Below are positions 1 through 12,297 of a stretch of 26,387 bases of DNA, piece by piece. Source of the stretch: Pelargonium nanum (Eukaryota; Streptophyta; Magnoliopsida; Geraniales; Geraniaceae); NCBI GenBank assembly GCA_036897485.1, contig JAYMTF010001097.1, positions 1 to 26,387 on the forward strand. Direction: 5' to 3'. Positions within the stretch are counted from its first letter, which is position 1; each line of letters starts with the position of its first letter. The notes beneath the pieces were generated by a model. That model saw only the letters and a list, made by a program, of their open reading frames with translations. It did no database searches and was not told the DNA's origin. Made by a program: the position numbers and the translations under genes.

Positions 1-357
1 ATCACATGTGGCACCTCCGTTAAGGAGGATGTTGAGTTAACAAACAAGCACTTAACAAACAAGCTCTTAATTGTCTTGACCATTGCATCTTCCTAGGGAT
101 TATAAGTGAATATTTTTTTTTTGAAACTAGTGAATATTTTAAGTATTAAAAAATTAATTTTGGCCTGGATTCACTCATCAAAATTGGAAACCATATGGTT
201 TTGGATGAGCTTAACATTTAACAGACAAAACAGAGGATCTTCCTTGTTTGTTGTACGGCCGTACCCGTCTCCTTCTCTCTCTCTCTTACTCTTTGGGTTG
301 ACCTTATTACAAGGAGGAAGACGGGATCCAGAGGGAGAGAGACCCATTTCTGCAACA
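1..357 (+). promoter_or_regulatory. Upstream region and 5' leader of the GlcNAc kinase gene
   Basis: This stretch holds no supported gene. A near-exact direct repeat of about 15 bases (taacaaacaagc...) occurs at about 38-68. A 12-base perfect palindrome, gtacggccgtac, lies at 253-264. It is followed by a CT-rich patch at 268-292, typical of plant core promoters or leaders, about 65-90 bases before the chosen ATG at 358. No convincing TATA box was found. Calling this the promoter is inference from position and the pyrimidine patch. Confidence 0.5.
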
Positions 358-3300
358 ATGCAGAGTCACACAAATGGAGAGATGTGGGCTTTTGAGACTG
401 CAATTGGACCTGGACGTGATGGCCCCGGCGTCGTTTTGGGTCTCGACGGTGGCACCACCTCAACTGTCTGTGTGTGCATGTCATTGCCGCCGTCCTCCGC
501 TTGCCGTCTCCCGGAGGATTCCTTCCCCGTCCTTTCTCGCTCCGTCTCCGGCTGCTCCAATCACAACAGCGTAGGAGGTACTTTTGAAACTCTTAATTTG
601 GTTCTACTTCGTTCGTTAACAGTGCATTCAACTTTACTTTTTAAGTCGTAATCGCGTGATTGTCTTGTTTGAAGTGTTAATTAAGCTTAATTTTGAAAGA
701 GATGTTGTTTTGTTGATATAGGTTTGAGATTTGGAACGTGAGTCTGAGTTAGAGTTTGTTTGGTTTGTGAATATTTGTTAATGCTGTTTTCAGATGAAAC
801 TTTAGGTAGGGTTTGGATTAGGAATGAGAATGAGATTCTTTTTGGTGGTGTTTGAATCGCAAACCCCCCATTTCCATTGTCATCCCCATTCCTTTGTTCA
901 CGAACAACTTGATTCCCTCCTAAGATGGATGGAATGGGACTCCCATTCCCATTTCTTCATCTTTCATGCTACAACTTACCCTCCAAAAATCAGCAATCAT
1001 TTCATGATTTTTTTTTGGAGGAACGCTATTATGATCTTTTTTATAAAATAGTGCATATTTATGCTAAAAATCTGGGGGGAAATAAATAAGAGAGAAAATT
1101 TTAGAATTTTACGCTCGAATGTCCGACTGGATTGATTCCTTTTGTTTTTTGTGTGTGTGTAAATTATCATGGCAAATGTAGTTATTTTAATACCAAATGG
1201 TAAGTTTTGAAAGTGTGAATAGTTTGATAAGTTTCATTTTCTAACATTTTTTTTGCTTTTGTTAAACAAACAACAACAATTGGAATGAGAATGAAACTTT
1301 AGTTGAACGATACAACATTACCAAGGAATGGAAATGGTAATGGGAATGAGTTTTGATCCAATGCTGCCTTAATGCAATTGAGAGCCTACGGGTATGTTTC
1401 AGTACTATGTGAATGTGACATAGGCATGAGAGAAAATGAACAACTTTCGGTTTTGCCCTGGCCTTGTCATTTAATTTGTCTTTTTGTTTGATGATTATAT
1501 GCTTGGTGTCCCAACATCTGAAAGCTCTTGTCAAACTTGTTGTTTTACTTGTAAGGCCACTGTGCCTTTATTTATTGAGATAAATGCTCTCCTGTTGGTT
1601 GTCAGTCATTACTATTCGTACGAGTGATCATTAGATGAGCACATGATCTAATTACACTAGATAGGCAGTAGAAAATGCAGAGATGTGAAGTTGTATCTAG
1701 TAGTTAACTTAATAGACTCATAGTTTCTTGCATATGACATGCTTATCTTATGGTAGTGGGAGTGTTTTTGTGGCCTCACTTGCTGAATTTTAGATTGCAA
1801 GTACAATCCTGTTGAAGAATACTCAAGATAATAAATTCATTGTAAGAAGTATATTTAATTAGTTTTCGTAGAAAACACCCACCTCTTAGTTAAACCTTTG
1901 ATTCTAATTGATTATTGATCTAGGATCATAATTATCTTGTTCTTTTCCTTAATACCACTGTTCAGCAACAGCTATTGATTGTAGGAAAGTGGGATGGTTG
2001 AGCAGGTATTCTGTTCCCAGCTTGTAACAGTTTTCTAGGATATTGTTCAGTGATTGAGCAGAATGATGTACAAAGGTTCCAGTAGCAATTAACGCGAGGG
2101 CATTAAATAATGCCTTGTTGACTTGAATAGTATGGCTTGCACATTTAAGCCCTTCTTCCTGAAAATGGTTATTATTTATTGAAAACAATCTATTTGCAAG
2201 GTGACATCATACTTCTCTCATGTGTGTTGCAGTTAAAATAATATAATACAAACATGCTTTGTTGACATTAATTATGCATTTGTGCAAGTTCATGTGCCAG
2301 GCACTGTTGAAAGTGGATGAAATATCTCACATTATAAAAATATAAGCTAGATGAGCTACATATAATGATGGAAGTAAAATCCTGTTAACATGGTTGGTTG
2401 ATCTTTTAGTAGTGGAAATCTAGAAGCCCAAGCCCTTATATGTAGCCTATTATTGAAATTTAACAGACACGTTCCCAGCAGTAGATTCCTCTTCTTCCTA
2501 AAAAGGGTTCATGTAATAGAGATTGAAAAGTTTACACAGGCACTGCAACTAAGCTCATGGGCTTTCTCAGGTGTAAAAACCCTCTTTCCCTTGTGTTGCA
2601 CTACCTTTATTATTGTCAGTGTTTCATTATATTAGAAAGTTGATAATATTAATCATGTAGAATATCCCTCTCAAGCATTCATTTCAAGAAATTTGTACGA
2701 GGGAGGGCCAAATTATTTTCATTAATTTCTTTACTATTTTTAATAGAAATTGCTGCCAAGGATGCATTGGAGCAGGTCATGGCCGATGCCCTATCAAAAG
2801 CAGGTTTACATCGATCTGCTGTTCGTGCTGTTTGTTTAGGTGTATCTGGTGTTAATCATCCTACAGATCAGGAAATGGTACTAAATTGGCTAAGGTTTGG
2901 TGCCTGGAAATTATTTTGACAACTTTCGTACTTCAAAATTATGTCTCAACTTCATGTATATTTTGACTTTTGCCTTACATCTCCCTCTAATGCCTTGGTT
3001 AATCCACTTATAAAGTTTGCAGAGTTTATTCCAAAGTTAAGATTTTCTTAAACCAAATACACCTTTATTGATATTGCAAACTATCATGCTCCCATTAAAG
3101 GTCAGTGCAGTACTAAGTTTAGGTTGTGATGGGGCATTATGCCATTTAGGATGGGTGGATATTGCCTTGATTACAATTGCGTTGTCTTAAATTCCATATT
3201 AATATATAAAGATAATGGGCAATGAGACTTAATCTTACTGCTTTTGTTGTTTGAGTCTAAATGTTGTTTGTGCTGCTATAAGCAATATATATATTCACAT

Positions 3301-6300
3301 AATTGCTTACAATTTAGATTTATTCCTGCGGAACCCTATTATTTCGTATTACTTTATCAGTTATATTTCCGAGATTGATAAATTAATCTTCTCAGGGACA
3401 TATTCTCAAGCCATGTAAAGCTGTATGTTCGGAATGATGCTGTTGCAGCTCTTGCAAGTGGGACCATGGGAAAGCTTGATGGCTGTGTTTTAATAGCTGG
3501 TACAGGTTGCATATCATATGGGGTTTCTGAAGATGGTAAGGAAGCTCGTGCTGGTGGTGTAGGGCCCGTATTAGGTGATTGGGGGAGGTATGTCATCAAC
3601 TCTTTATATGTTTCCATTTCAGAGCTCTTCATGAGGTGGGTATGCTTCTTTATAATATTATAAATGTTGTATTAAAAGGTTGAGGGATGGCTGGTCATTG
3701 ACTTTTGACAATAGGAAAATAGCATGAGAGACTATTTCTATGTGATGGAGGGACAACATGAATTGGTGTCTTAATTCTAACAATTTGTAATTATCACAAA
3801 GGCCATTATTGAGTGATTGTTTTGGTCATTAGTCAACATTTGCTAATTATTGGCTTGCTATATTAATGAATAATGTGCTCGATCAATGGTGGTGTCAAAG
3901 ATCCACCATGACGTTTTGATTTCTAGATATGTGTGATTTCATTTGGGGAGTGCTAATTGGGAAATTTGAAGTTATTAAAGCATGCATATGTGCTGTGTAT
4001 ATTAACAACAGGGTGTAGATTAGAGCCCTTCCTTTGTCTTGCTGTAACTTAGATTCTCTAATAGAAGTCAATCGTACTCATGCGTATCCTAAAATATATC
4101 CTTGGACCTCCCATGACTCCCATGACTAGGATCCTCCTTGCCATTGGTTTTGGAGAACTTTCCATCTAACTTTCCTTCACGCATTGGTTTTCAATTGTTG
4201 GTACACAAGGTGTCTGTTTATTTTAATGGAAAACATTGATCGCTGTGGAACTCTACAAGATAACTTTTGCATACCTCATTAACAAAAATCCCCTCGATTT
4301 TTCCATGAATTCAAATTATTCATTGAAAGGCTTCTTGTTTTCATAATGCTTACTGCTATCCCACTGTAGGAACGAGACTGTTCCTCTTACAAACATTGTT
4401 GATATTCTACTGTAAGATGAATTGATTTTGGCTTGCTTTGTGATATTGGTATATAACAAAACACATTAACTTGCAGTGGCTATGGGATTGCTGCACAAGC
4501 ATTAACAGCAGTTATCAAGGCTCATGATGGTCGTGGCCCACAAACAATGCTCACCACTAGTATTTTAAAGGCACTTAGTCTTCCTTCTCCAGATGAACTC
4601 ATTGGGTATCTTTCTTTTCAACTTACAAACCCATCATATATGTAGTCCAAGCTGCTAGCATAAGATTTAAAATCTTGTGGTCCACTCTAGATTTTGCTGT
4701 TGCTTTCTCTACAAATCACATGGATTGGGTCGTAGAACTAAGCTTATCAGATTGAAGTTTGTTTGATTTTGATTGGTTATTGCTTTAATAATTTGAAAAT
4801 CTTTTGTTTGTTTGACATTAAATTCTTAAGATACCGTAAAGTTTTGAATGAGGTAGGAATTGTGAAAAACAAGTGAAATTAGTATACATTTCAAGCCAAT
4901 AGACAATTAGCCTTAGTTTGTTGTTAAGGAAGAAACTTTCCCCTGGGCAATGCTGTTTAAATTGGAGAGATGAACCTCCCACATGACTTACCACCATTAA
5001 CTTGAGTGGTCTTTGTTGCATCTCACTTTTCCAACCCCAACTTAAAATCCTGTTGTGTAAAACTAAGATGACCTGAGGGCAGTTCTATGTCTCAATTTTT
5101 TCTATTTGAAATGAACCTTGCATCATTTGATTGTCAACCTACCTATCGTGATTAAGCCGTGATAACAACCAAGTTGAAGCCACTAATCAAATATGGGTGA
5201 TATGTGAGCAACAAAGCACCCAGTTTCTGGAAGTTTAAAATGGATGGTGACAATCATGGTTAAGAAGACAACCACCACCAGAAAACATGGGGGAAAAAAG
5301 AGAGCAGAAACGTGGGTGTAATGTATTTATCTTTCCATTGTTGCACAAAAGGAGCCATGTACACTCACCATACAGAAGCACTTTGTGTTAAACTACTTGC
5401 AGTTCAATTTGGATGTGGACTTTTGTCTTTTCCCTTTTGATAACAGAATAAAGGAAATGATCTTTGTGTGAAAAATCAAATTTGTTCTTAGACTTGTTAG
5501 CACTTCTTCAACACATGAATGTAATGCAACACAGCTAACTTCAGTTTGGAACCATTAATCCACAGCAATCTCTGAGTAAAACATTGACATGTCAAAACCT
5601 TGAACTCCAAACAGCTCACCACGCTAGATATTAGTACAATATACATTTATGTGGAATATTAAGTTTTAACTTTTCAGCCTGATTTTTGTTACCTCAATGA
5701 GTTTAGGTGGACTTATGCGGATCCATCTTGGGCACGTATTGCAGCACTAGTTCCAGAAGTAGTAGCTTGTGCAGAAGCTGGCGATCAAATTGCAAATAAG
5801 ATCTTAGTTGATGCAGTCCAGGAATTGGCTCTTAATGTGAAAGCTGTTGTTGAAAGACTTGGCTTGTGCGGTGAAGGTATTGAACTTATTCAACTGAGTA
5901 CAGTTTATAAGATCAAAGTCACTTCTCAAAAGAAAATCGTTTAGTTTTTTTATTTTATTCATTTATAGAAATATATCGGTTTCGATTCCTGAAAATTTTA
6001 GTGGTGGATATGAAGCATTTGATGAATGTAGATCCCCTTTAGTTGCCATTGCCAACAATTTGTTGGTAACCTTTATGATAGTTTGTTTACTATCATAAAC
6101 TGCCTCAGATGGGTATTCTAGATAAAGAGGATGTGATCTATACATATACAAGCTAATTTGTGTCATAGATGTACATAAATTAGGCTAGTATGAATATTCA
6201 AGTATAGATATCTATGTACCCTATGCATGTACTGATGTACTATAATCTTTGCTTGCTGTTATTTTCTACCAATCTTCCATGGAGTTTAACTGCAAGGTGC

Positions 6301-7535
6301 ATATTGGTTTTGATTACAGATGGAAAGAAGTCTTTCCCTGTTGTGATGGTTGGTGGTGTCCTTGAAGCTAACAAGAGTTGGGATATAGGAAAAGAAGTTG
6401 TGAATTGTATCCAGAAATACTTCCCTGGAGCTCGCCCGATTAGACCGAAGGTTAGCCTTTACTCATTTATCAGGCTCTTTGCAGTTATTTCTCAAAATCA
6501 ATATGCGGATTTTTTGTCACTTCTCTCTCTCTACTCGATACTCGGTCTCCTCTCTCACTATACGTTTGTTGGGGGGGGGGGGGGGGGGGGGGTAACTCAT
6601 CCGATAAGATCTGTAAAATATCGAATGTCCGACATTGCAAGTCCTAATTATCATCAATAGGTAATTGATCAAATGTAAAGAAATAGTTAATGAATGCAGA
6701 CTAGTTATGAGCTTCAGTTTGGGATTATTCTTTAATTTGCATGGATCAAATTGGATTATAAAATAAAAATTAGAGCACTAAAGAATAACCCAATTTGATC
6801 TAACAATTAAAAGAAAAGGGAATAAGTACATATTTTACTCAAGAAGCGTCTTGATGAACATTCAGTGAAATTACTTATGAAAGGTTCAGAAACAACTAAA
6901 TAAAGGACGCTACCACATTACTCCAAGTTTTAAATGTAACATTGAGGCCATACGAGAATTCCTTCAACTTTTGTAACTGGACATCATCTGTAACGGAAAT
7001 CTACCATTTGAAGCTCCTTTTTTGTTGCATGACTTCACACTGACACCATGAATCATCTGGCATTCCTATTTTTCAAAGTTCACCCCCACCATGCTTTATA
7101 TTCTGGAAAACTAGAATGTTCCGATTTTTTGAAGCCAAAATGTTATTTGAATTTTGACCAATGCGATTAGTAGAGTTCATGCATAATATCTTGGATATGA
7201 TCTTCCTCTTAGCAAAACAAAGATTGACCTTTTAAAAACACAAACGTCTGCGTGCGTCCCTTTGTTTTCTATCGATTCTTCTCTTACTCTTGTAGTAGTA
7301 GACTGGTAGTAGTTTTCTTTCTTTTGCAGCGTCTTCTTGATTGTTATTATGGAAGTTGAAACACTGAAATCTTAGTACATGCTATTATTAATGATTCTTC
7401 ATAAATTCTCATCACATAATATAATAAAATGTACAAAATTTTTGAATATGTCAGGTGGAGCCTGCTGTTGGGGCAGCTTTGCTAGCCTGGAATTTCTTGA
7501 TGAAAGAATCAGGTTCAGGAGGGAGCTGCCCATAG
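358..7535 (+). CDS. NAGK: N-acetylglucosamine kinase (ASKHA / BadF-type sugar kinase), 7 exons
   Basis: Exons read as 358-577, 2747-2894, 3396-3587, 4477-4605, 5707-5876, 6320-6450 and 7455-7535, all with GT/AG borders and matching phases, giving 356 aa. The family phosphorylates GlcNAc to GlcNAc-6-phosphate with ATP, feeding UDP-GlcNAc salvage, normally in the cytosol. Visible motifs: the phosphate-1 loop LGLDGGTTST (residues 27-36), the segment VRNDAVAALASG with candidate catalytic base Asp137, the phosphate-2 loop LIAGTGCISYGV (from residue 155), GGVGPVLGDWGSGYGIA across exons 3-4, and a C-terminal adenosine-type segment VMVGGVLEANKSW. The length is close to plant homologues (about 350 aa). 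Met9 is an alternative start; Met1 is the first ATG after the pyrimidine patch. Intron 1 is very long (2.2 kb) and intron 6 contains a G22 run. Seen: frames, splice sites and motifs. Family knowledge: reaction. The match to Arabidopsis At1g30540 is from memory. Confidence 0.93.
775..1370. repeat. GGAATGAGAATG-rich imperfect inverted repeat, possible decayed MITE
   Basis: Inside intron 1 of the kinase gene, blocks such as ggaatgagaatgag (about 820-835) and ggaatgagaatgaaacttt (about 1281-1301) flank internal blocks of cattcccattcc type (about 883-892 and 937-955) and ggaatggaaatggtaatggg (about 1326-1345). Plus-strand GGAATG and its complement alternate, so the region could fold on itself. This resembles a common plant intergenic repeat, but I could not fix the ends or a target-site duplication. 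Confidence 0.35.
1956..2158 (-). other. Exon-like open segment on the minus strand inside kinase intron 1
   Basis: A 203-base open segment is bordered by a good acceptor (…ccattttcag) at 2159 and a GTATTA donor at 1955. It translates to about 67 residues of balanced composition, including ALALIATGTFVHHSAQS and LGTEYLLNHPTFLQSIAVAE. It does not look like low-complexity intron sequence. I do not recognise the family and found no convincing partner exons nearby. It could be one exon of an antisense gene, a captured or decayed gene fragment, or chance. Confidence 0.3.
6571..6592 (+). repeat. Homopolymer run of 22 G
   Basis: An uninterrupted run of 22 G lies in intron 6 of the kinase gene, 121 bases after the exon 6 donor and just after a CT-rich stretch (6523-6557). 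Runs of G this long are rare in AT-rich plant introns, and length errors are likely in both sequencing and assembly. It could form a G-quadruplex in the sense transcript. Confidence 0.95.
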
Positions 7536-8145
7536 CTGATCAAATTCCTCAGTGCTTGTTTTTGACAGAATTTTTTTTTCGAATTAGAATTTTATGTTAG
7601 ATGATTGAAAAGATATGTAGAATAGATAAATCATGAAATGGTAAAGAATAGAGCACATGCACCACAAATACTGTTGTATTGGTCTATTTCATGTTTCCTC
7701 ATTTTTTTTCGAAATAAGTAGTTTGTTCACTTTGTTGTACTAGTTATTTGATATTTCACGGGTCATTGAGATATTGAATGGTTGTGTGTTCTGACATTTT
7801 TCACATTGATATTTATTAATGGTTTATTTGAGGGCAAATTTTTCATTTGAAATGCTGGAAAAATTGAATTTGGATATGTGGCAAACCCGAGTCCTTGAGC
7901 TTGGACAACGAACTGTGTTGCCGCTCGGCCAAGTGGGCTGTGGTAGTCTAAATGTACCATCAAAATTCTTAAGATTAAGCCAAATTTTACCAAATGTAAC
8001 ATCAAAATTCACAATATTTAACCTCATTAGTCGAATCTGCTAATATACACAAACTTACTATATTCAATTAGCAACATATTGCAAACATCTTGAGGAACAT
8101 ACCAGCAACCAACATCTCAGAAAGACACAAGTTGGGCCAAAGTTC
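7536..8145. other. Convergent 3' flanks of the kinase and DUF632 genes
   Basis: These 610 bases between two convergent stop codons must hold both 3' untranslated regions and polyadenylation sites. A short direct repeat of about 30 bases occurs at about 7950-7979 and 7992-8021 (aaatgta[c/a]catcaaaattc, 42 bases apart). The moderately GC-rich part at 7880-7945 looks different from its surroundings and may be a repeat fragment, but I could not identify it. The open frames here show no family signature. Confidence 0.5.
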
Positions 8146-11100
8146 CTATGAAACTTGTAGGTCATCTGAACTGTTCAAGTTTTCAGATTCTTCATCAAAG
8201 CTATCATCATGTTGCTCATCATGATTATGAATGCCTTCAAAGCCCTGAGCGCAAGCCCCGGAGAATCCCATTAAAGCCTGGAACACACTGGGGAGGGTTG
8301 TTTTCAGGTTATTCAAAGTCATGGCTTGAGTAACCTGGACAGAGTTCACATATTTTTGCTTCTCACACTCTACGCGTTTCCTCAAGGCCTCAGTTTTGGC
8401 TCGCTTGATCGATAATGGATGCTTGGGGCTCAAATTAGGTGGTGGTAGTGTATCTCCACCAGCAAGGCTTCTTCCCTCAAGCCTAAGCTCCATCTCAGTT
8501 ACGGAGTACAACTCCTTTTGCAACCTTCTCTCGAGCTTATCGGATTTTTTTTGCAGGCTGTGCTCCTCTACCATCTGCAAGAATATGGAGTGGATAGCAG
8601 ACAAGAAGCTCTTAATAGCCTCCGAGGCTACCTGTAAACACACCAGACAAAATTATGTTCCTATGTAGCAACAACGTGAAGACATTTATCTAAAAAACGC
8701 CTATGAAATTATCAAAGGCAGATAGGAGTTCATCCATGTAAATAACAGATGATTATGCAAAAATAATGCTTTTAAGGCTAGAAGTTCTCTTATCATTCAT
8801 TGATCATATTAACATGCAGGCTATACATGTGAAAAAACTTGGCAAGACTTGTAATAAAACACACTGTATGAAAATAATACCTTATCAGGTAACTTGTCGA
8901 GAGTAAGCAGCCATTTTTCACAAATAGCACGAACAGTGGATGAGCAACTACTTTGTTGATGATCATCCACAAGTACATTTGTGAGTTTAATCCACCTGCA
9001 GAGGGTTTTTACGTACTCTCTCTGGGACTTAACGACCTTGCAGAAACTGTTGTACCAGTTACTGACCTCGCTTTCAAGCTGAATAATGGCCTGGCGATGG
9101 TAGTCGGATGTTGGTTCCAAGTTTTGATCATTGGTTAGATGATTCATCTGCTGAGAAATTCGATTCTGAACTTGATGACACTCATACATCGTTCTCCACA
9201 TACGCATCAGCCTAAAAAATTCAAGGAAATATAATAAATGAGAGAGCAGAACTATGATATCAACAATTCAACTAAAAGCTTAAGGTCCCAAGCAGTCTCA
9301 AACTCAACACACAATGACTTTACAAATCTAATTGTAGATCAACTCCCAAAAAGGATCTAAAGAATAAAAAGCAATCCATCCAATACAACTTGGATAAATT
9401 ATTTTCAGATTAATACATATATTAGTTCTAGGGGCTTTAAAGATTCCTTGTGCCAGTACACATTAATGTCAAACCAACAAGAGCTAATAATATGCATTCC
9501 TTTAAATACCAATGTTTATTCCTCATACCCTGTAGTTAATGCGATCAGCTGGGGATGTAGTTCCTGTTCAATAATCTTCAATATAGACGAACAAGTCCTA
9601 CTTATTGATTGCTGCAGAAACAAAACATCAGACTGCAAACTCTCAACACTCAGTCGAGTTTTTTCTGTCCTGGCGAACTCATGATTTTCGTCTTCTAGCT
9701 TTTGCAATAACATCAATTTTCTCTCATGCTCTAACTTTGCTATCTCTTCTTCCTGCATAATTTTAGAATTGTCCATGAAAGATCAGGATAAGTATAAAAC
9801 AAATCATGAAGACAAATGACAGGTATAACATAAACAAAAGGAAATACATTATAAGATAAGTGCACAAGGAACTAAAGAGAACACATATGGACTGCAAAGA
9901 TACCACACCAACAAGCAACAAAGTAGGCATGTATATCAGCTTAAGTATTAGCCATGGGTCTTTTAACTTTACGATAAACTCTATTAACTAACAAAATAAT
10001 TGTTTAAACTTGAGGTTGGGTCCAAAGCGTACTAATCTGAAAAATCGTGTCAATTTCAGGAGCAATTACCCCTAAAAAGTTTTACCATACATATCAGTGA
10101 CAAGCATAACTATGAATATTTTAATGTAAACCTTAAACTTGCTAACACAATTTGTTTAAAGACTTCCTATATACAGATCAAAGGGACTACATACTCAATT
10201 TCAAGGGGAAAAGAGGGCTGCATAGTCAAACTCAGACAGCTGTAATAACAAGATAACTAGCAGCTCTTCCATAGGACCATATATATATATATTTACTACT
10301 GAAGAGTTAAAATGTCTAAAAAGTATATGCAATCATAATTATATTTTAAATACTCAACATGTGTATAACTGTCAAACACTAACAAAACAAGAGTTGAGTA
10401 AACTTGGTAATTTTTTTTCTAAATTTGAATTTCAAAGAAGAGTTCATAAGCCCAAATGAAGATTATGTCATGAATTTTCGTGCATACACTGACTATTATT
10501 TAATCCAGATAACATCATTACCTGCACTTCCTTGAAGAGCTTTCTCTCCTCAAAATATAATTTTTCAAGTGTGATGCGATGAGCTCCTGGTCTGCATGGC
10601 TCACTAGGATCACCAACTTCAACAGAATCTCTTGAAAATTGAAGGGACTTTGAAGGCCAGCTCCATGACAATGCGCTGAAAACCTTTGCAGAATGGCTTC
10701 TCTTCACTGCAAATGGAACAGTCAAAATAATTCCTATAAGAACATAATCACTTATGAAGTTAACTATAGTACTACCAAACTAGTTAGTGCACATACATAT
10801 AGAGGACAACAAGAGATTCATCCCTACAACATAGTGAATATGTAAAGCCAAAACAAATTATATCATATGAATATTTATCAGTTCTATGCCAAAAACAAAA
10901 CAAAAAGAAAATTTGTTCACACCAACCATGGGTGCCGCATATTATAAGGTCAGAGCGAGGAAGATGTGATGATTATAGCAATACCCATTACCCAATCCTT
11001 GACCACATTTAGAATAAAGTGCTTCAGTACACTATAAAAAGATGCAAGTTAACACAGAAGATGGTATGCAAAAGGAAAATTTATCAGAAATGGCAACTTA

Positions 11101-12297
11101 AAAGTCAAAACACTTCACAGATGTAATAAATTACCGATACAACATATTTTTCACAATCAAGATGTATGGATCATTTAGTATCTTGTATTCATATACGATG
11201 ATGAAGGCTGATTAGAAATTTCAAGCAACAATAAGATGATGAGGAACTTCACTTGGGACAAAATTTGAAGAAAGAAGGCTTGAAAGAGAAAGGTGAATCT
11301 AACTTGGTATATTAACTAACTAATAAACAGCAAACTAGAGGTAAGATGAGCAAAAATGAGGGCACTGAAAACATGTAAAAAGGTGTTACGAACTATTTAA
11401 ACTTTCCATACTTAAATTCATTCATATAAACTATAAAGAGACAGCATCCAAATGTGTTCTAAATTGCTAAAGGAACTAGTATTTACTTTTGTTTTCTTTG
11501 ATATTCAGTGGAAGAGAAGTGTGGCCACTGCTTATGTCCATTAGAACAGCTATTTCCTTGGCACCAGCTGATGCTTTCAAGAAATACACATCTAATTCCT
11601 TAACGATAGCCTCCAAGGTCTTCTTGCTCTTCCACTGTACCATAGCCATATCTGCGGTATCTTTCGTGCACCAACTCATCATTGATAGGTTATCATCAAC
11701 TAAAGCTGCACTCTCAGGTTTCTTAGCAAGTAAACTCAAGGCGTTATTGGCTACACTATCTTGGTTTTCATCGTGGTTTTCTTCCTCAAATTCCGTGTTA
11801 GCCTCTGCCCAATTTTCCTCCTCAACTTGGTCAATTGTTTCACCCATCTGCTCACCTTGTTGAGAGGAAGACTCAAAAGGATACCAGGACTCCCAGGACG
11901 TATTTGGATCAGGAGGTGGGGGTGGGGTGCTACTTCCATCCTCGTCGACTCCTAAGCTTTCTTCTTCTCCTTCTCGGGCAAATTCCTCAACCTCCTCCTC
12001 TGGATTACTAGTAAATTTTCTAAAATATGGACTCATCAAAGGAGGTGGTGGTGGTGGTGGAGGGGGAGGTGGTGAAGGGGGCAATGCCACACCATAATGA
12101 GTATTCTCAAGGTCCAACGACTCTGACTCGGTGAATTGCCGGAGGGTTACTCCAGTATTCTTCAGTGCCCCCAAATAAGCCAATTGAGCATCTGCAAATT
12201 CCCCTCTAAACTCCAACAACTGTTTCATTAATTTTTTCCTCTCTTTGCAGATCCGCACCTTCCCTTCCTTATCCATGGTTGAAGCTACACAACCCAT
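8146..12297 (-). CDS. DUF630/DUF632 protein (plant 'bZIP-like' / NRG2-type family), 5 exons
   Basis: Minus-strand exons are 12297-11487, 10706-10522, 9752-9529, 9211-8881 and 8631-8146; phases match and give 678 aa. The start MGCVAST is the family hallmark: Gly2/Cys3 suits N-myristoylation plus palmitoylation, hence membrane tethering. Residues 1 to about 60 are DUF630 (RICKERKKLMKQLLEFRGEF...). Residues 73-86 are an almost pure proline run. A second run, STPPPPPDP, and a very acidic Glu/Asp region follow. DUF632 starts at about residue 226 (KTLEAIVKELDVYFLKASAG) and runs to about 540, with SALSWSWPSKSLQ, helical coiled-coil-like segments, RMWRTMYECHQ and WYNSFCKVVKSQREYVKTL. The C-terminus is acidic and Ser-rich. 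Family members include Arabidopsis NRG2, which acts in nitrate signalling; that role is not implied here. At 678 aa it is on the short side of a family often near 700-800 aa. Exact orthology is not resolved. Confidence 0.93.
10279..10292. repeat. Short AT microsatellite
   Basis: An (AT)n run of about 14 bases lies in intron 2 of the DUF632 gene. No function is suggested. Confidence 0.8.
12041..12080. repeat. GGT/GGA trinucleotide tract encoding a proline run
   Basis: On the plus strand this reads ggaggtggtggtggtggtgg and continues with GGA/GGT triplets and G-runs. On the minus strand it encodes the proline run at residues 73-86 of the DUF632 protein. The G-rich strand is the template strand of that gene. 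The tract is likely length-variable between alleles. Confidence 0.85.

Noticed and set aside
106-651. 181-codon frame starting before the kinase ATG
   Set aside because: Only the part from 358 onward resembles the kinase family; the upstream part is leader or promoter sequence and the part after 577 is intron.
6214-6660. 148-codon frame across kinase exon 6
   Set aside because: Only 6320-6450 matches the family; the flanks are intron, including the G22 run read as glycines.
7819-8043. 74-codon frame between the convergent genes (segments such as LELGQRTVLPLGQVGCGS)
   Set aside because: It looked protein-like at first, but it has no splice partners or known motif, and a direct repeat runs through its end; more likely repeat-derived.
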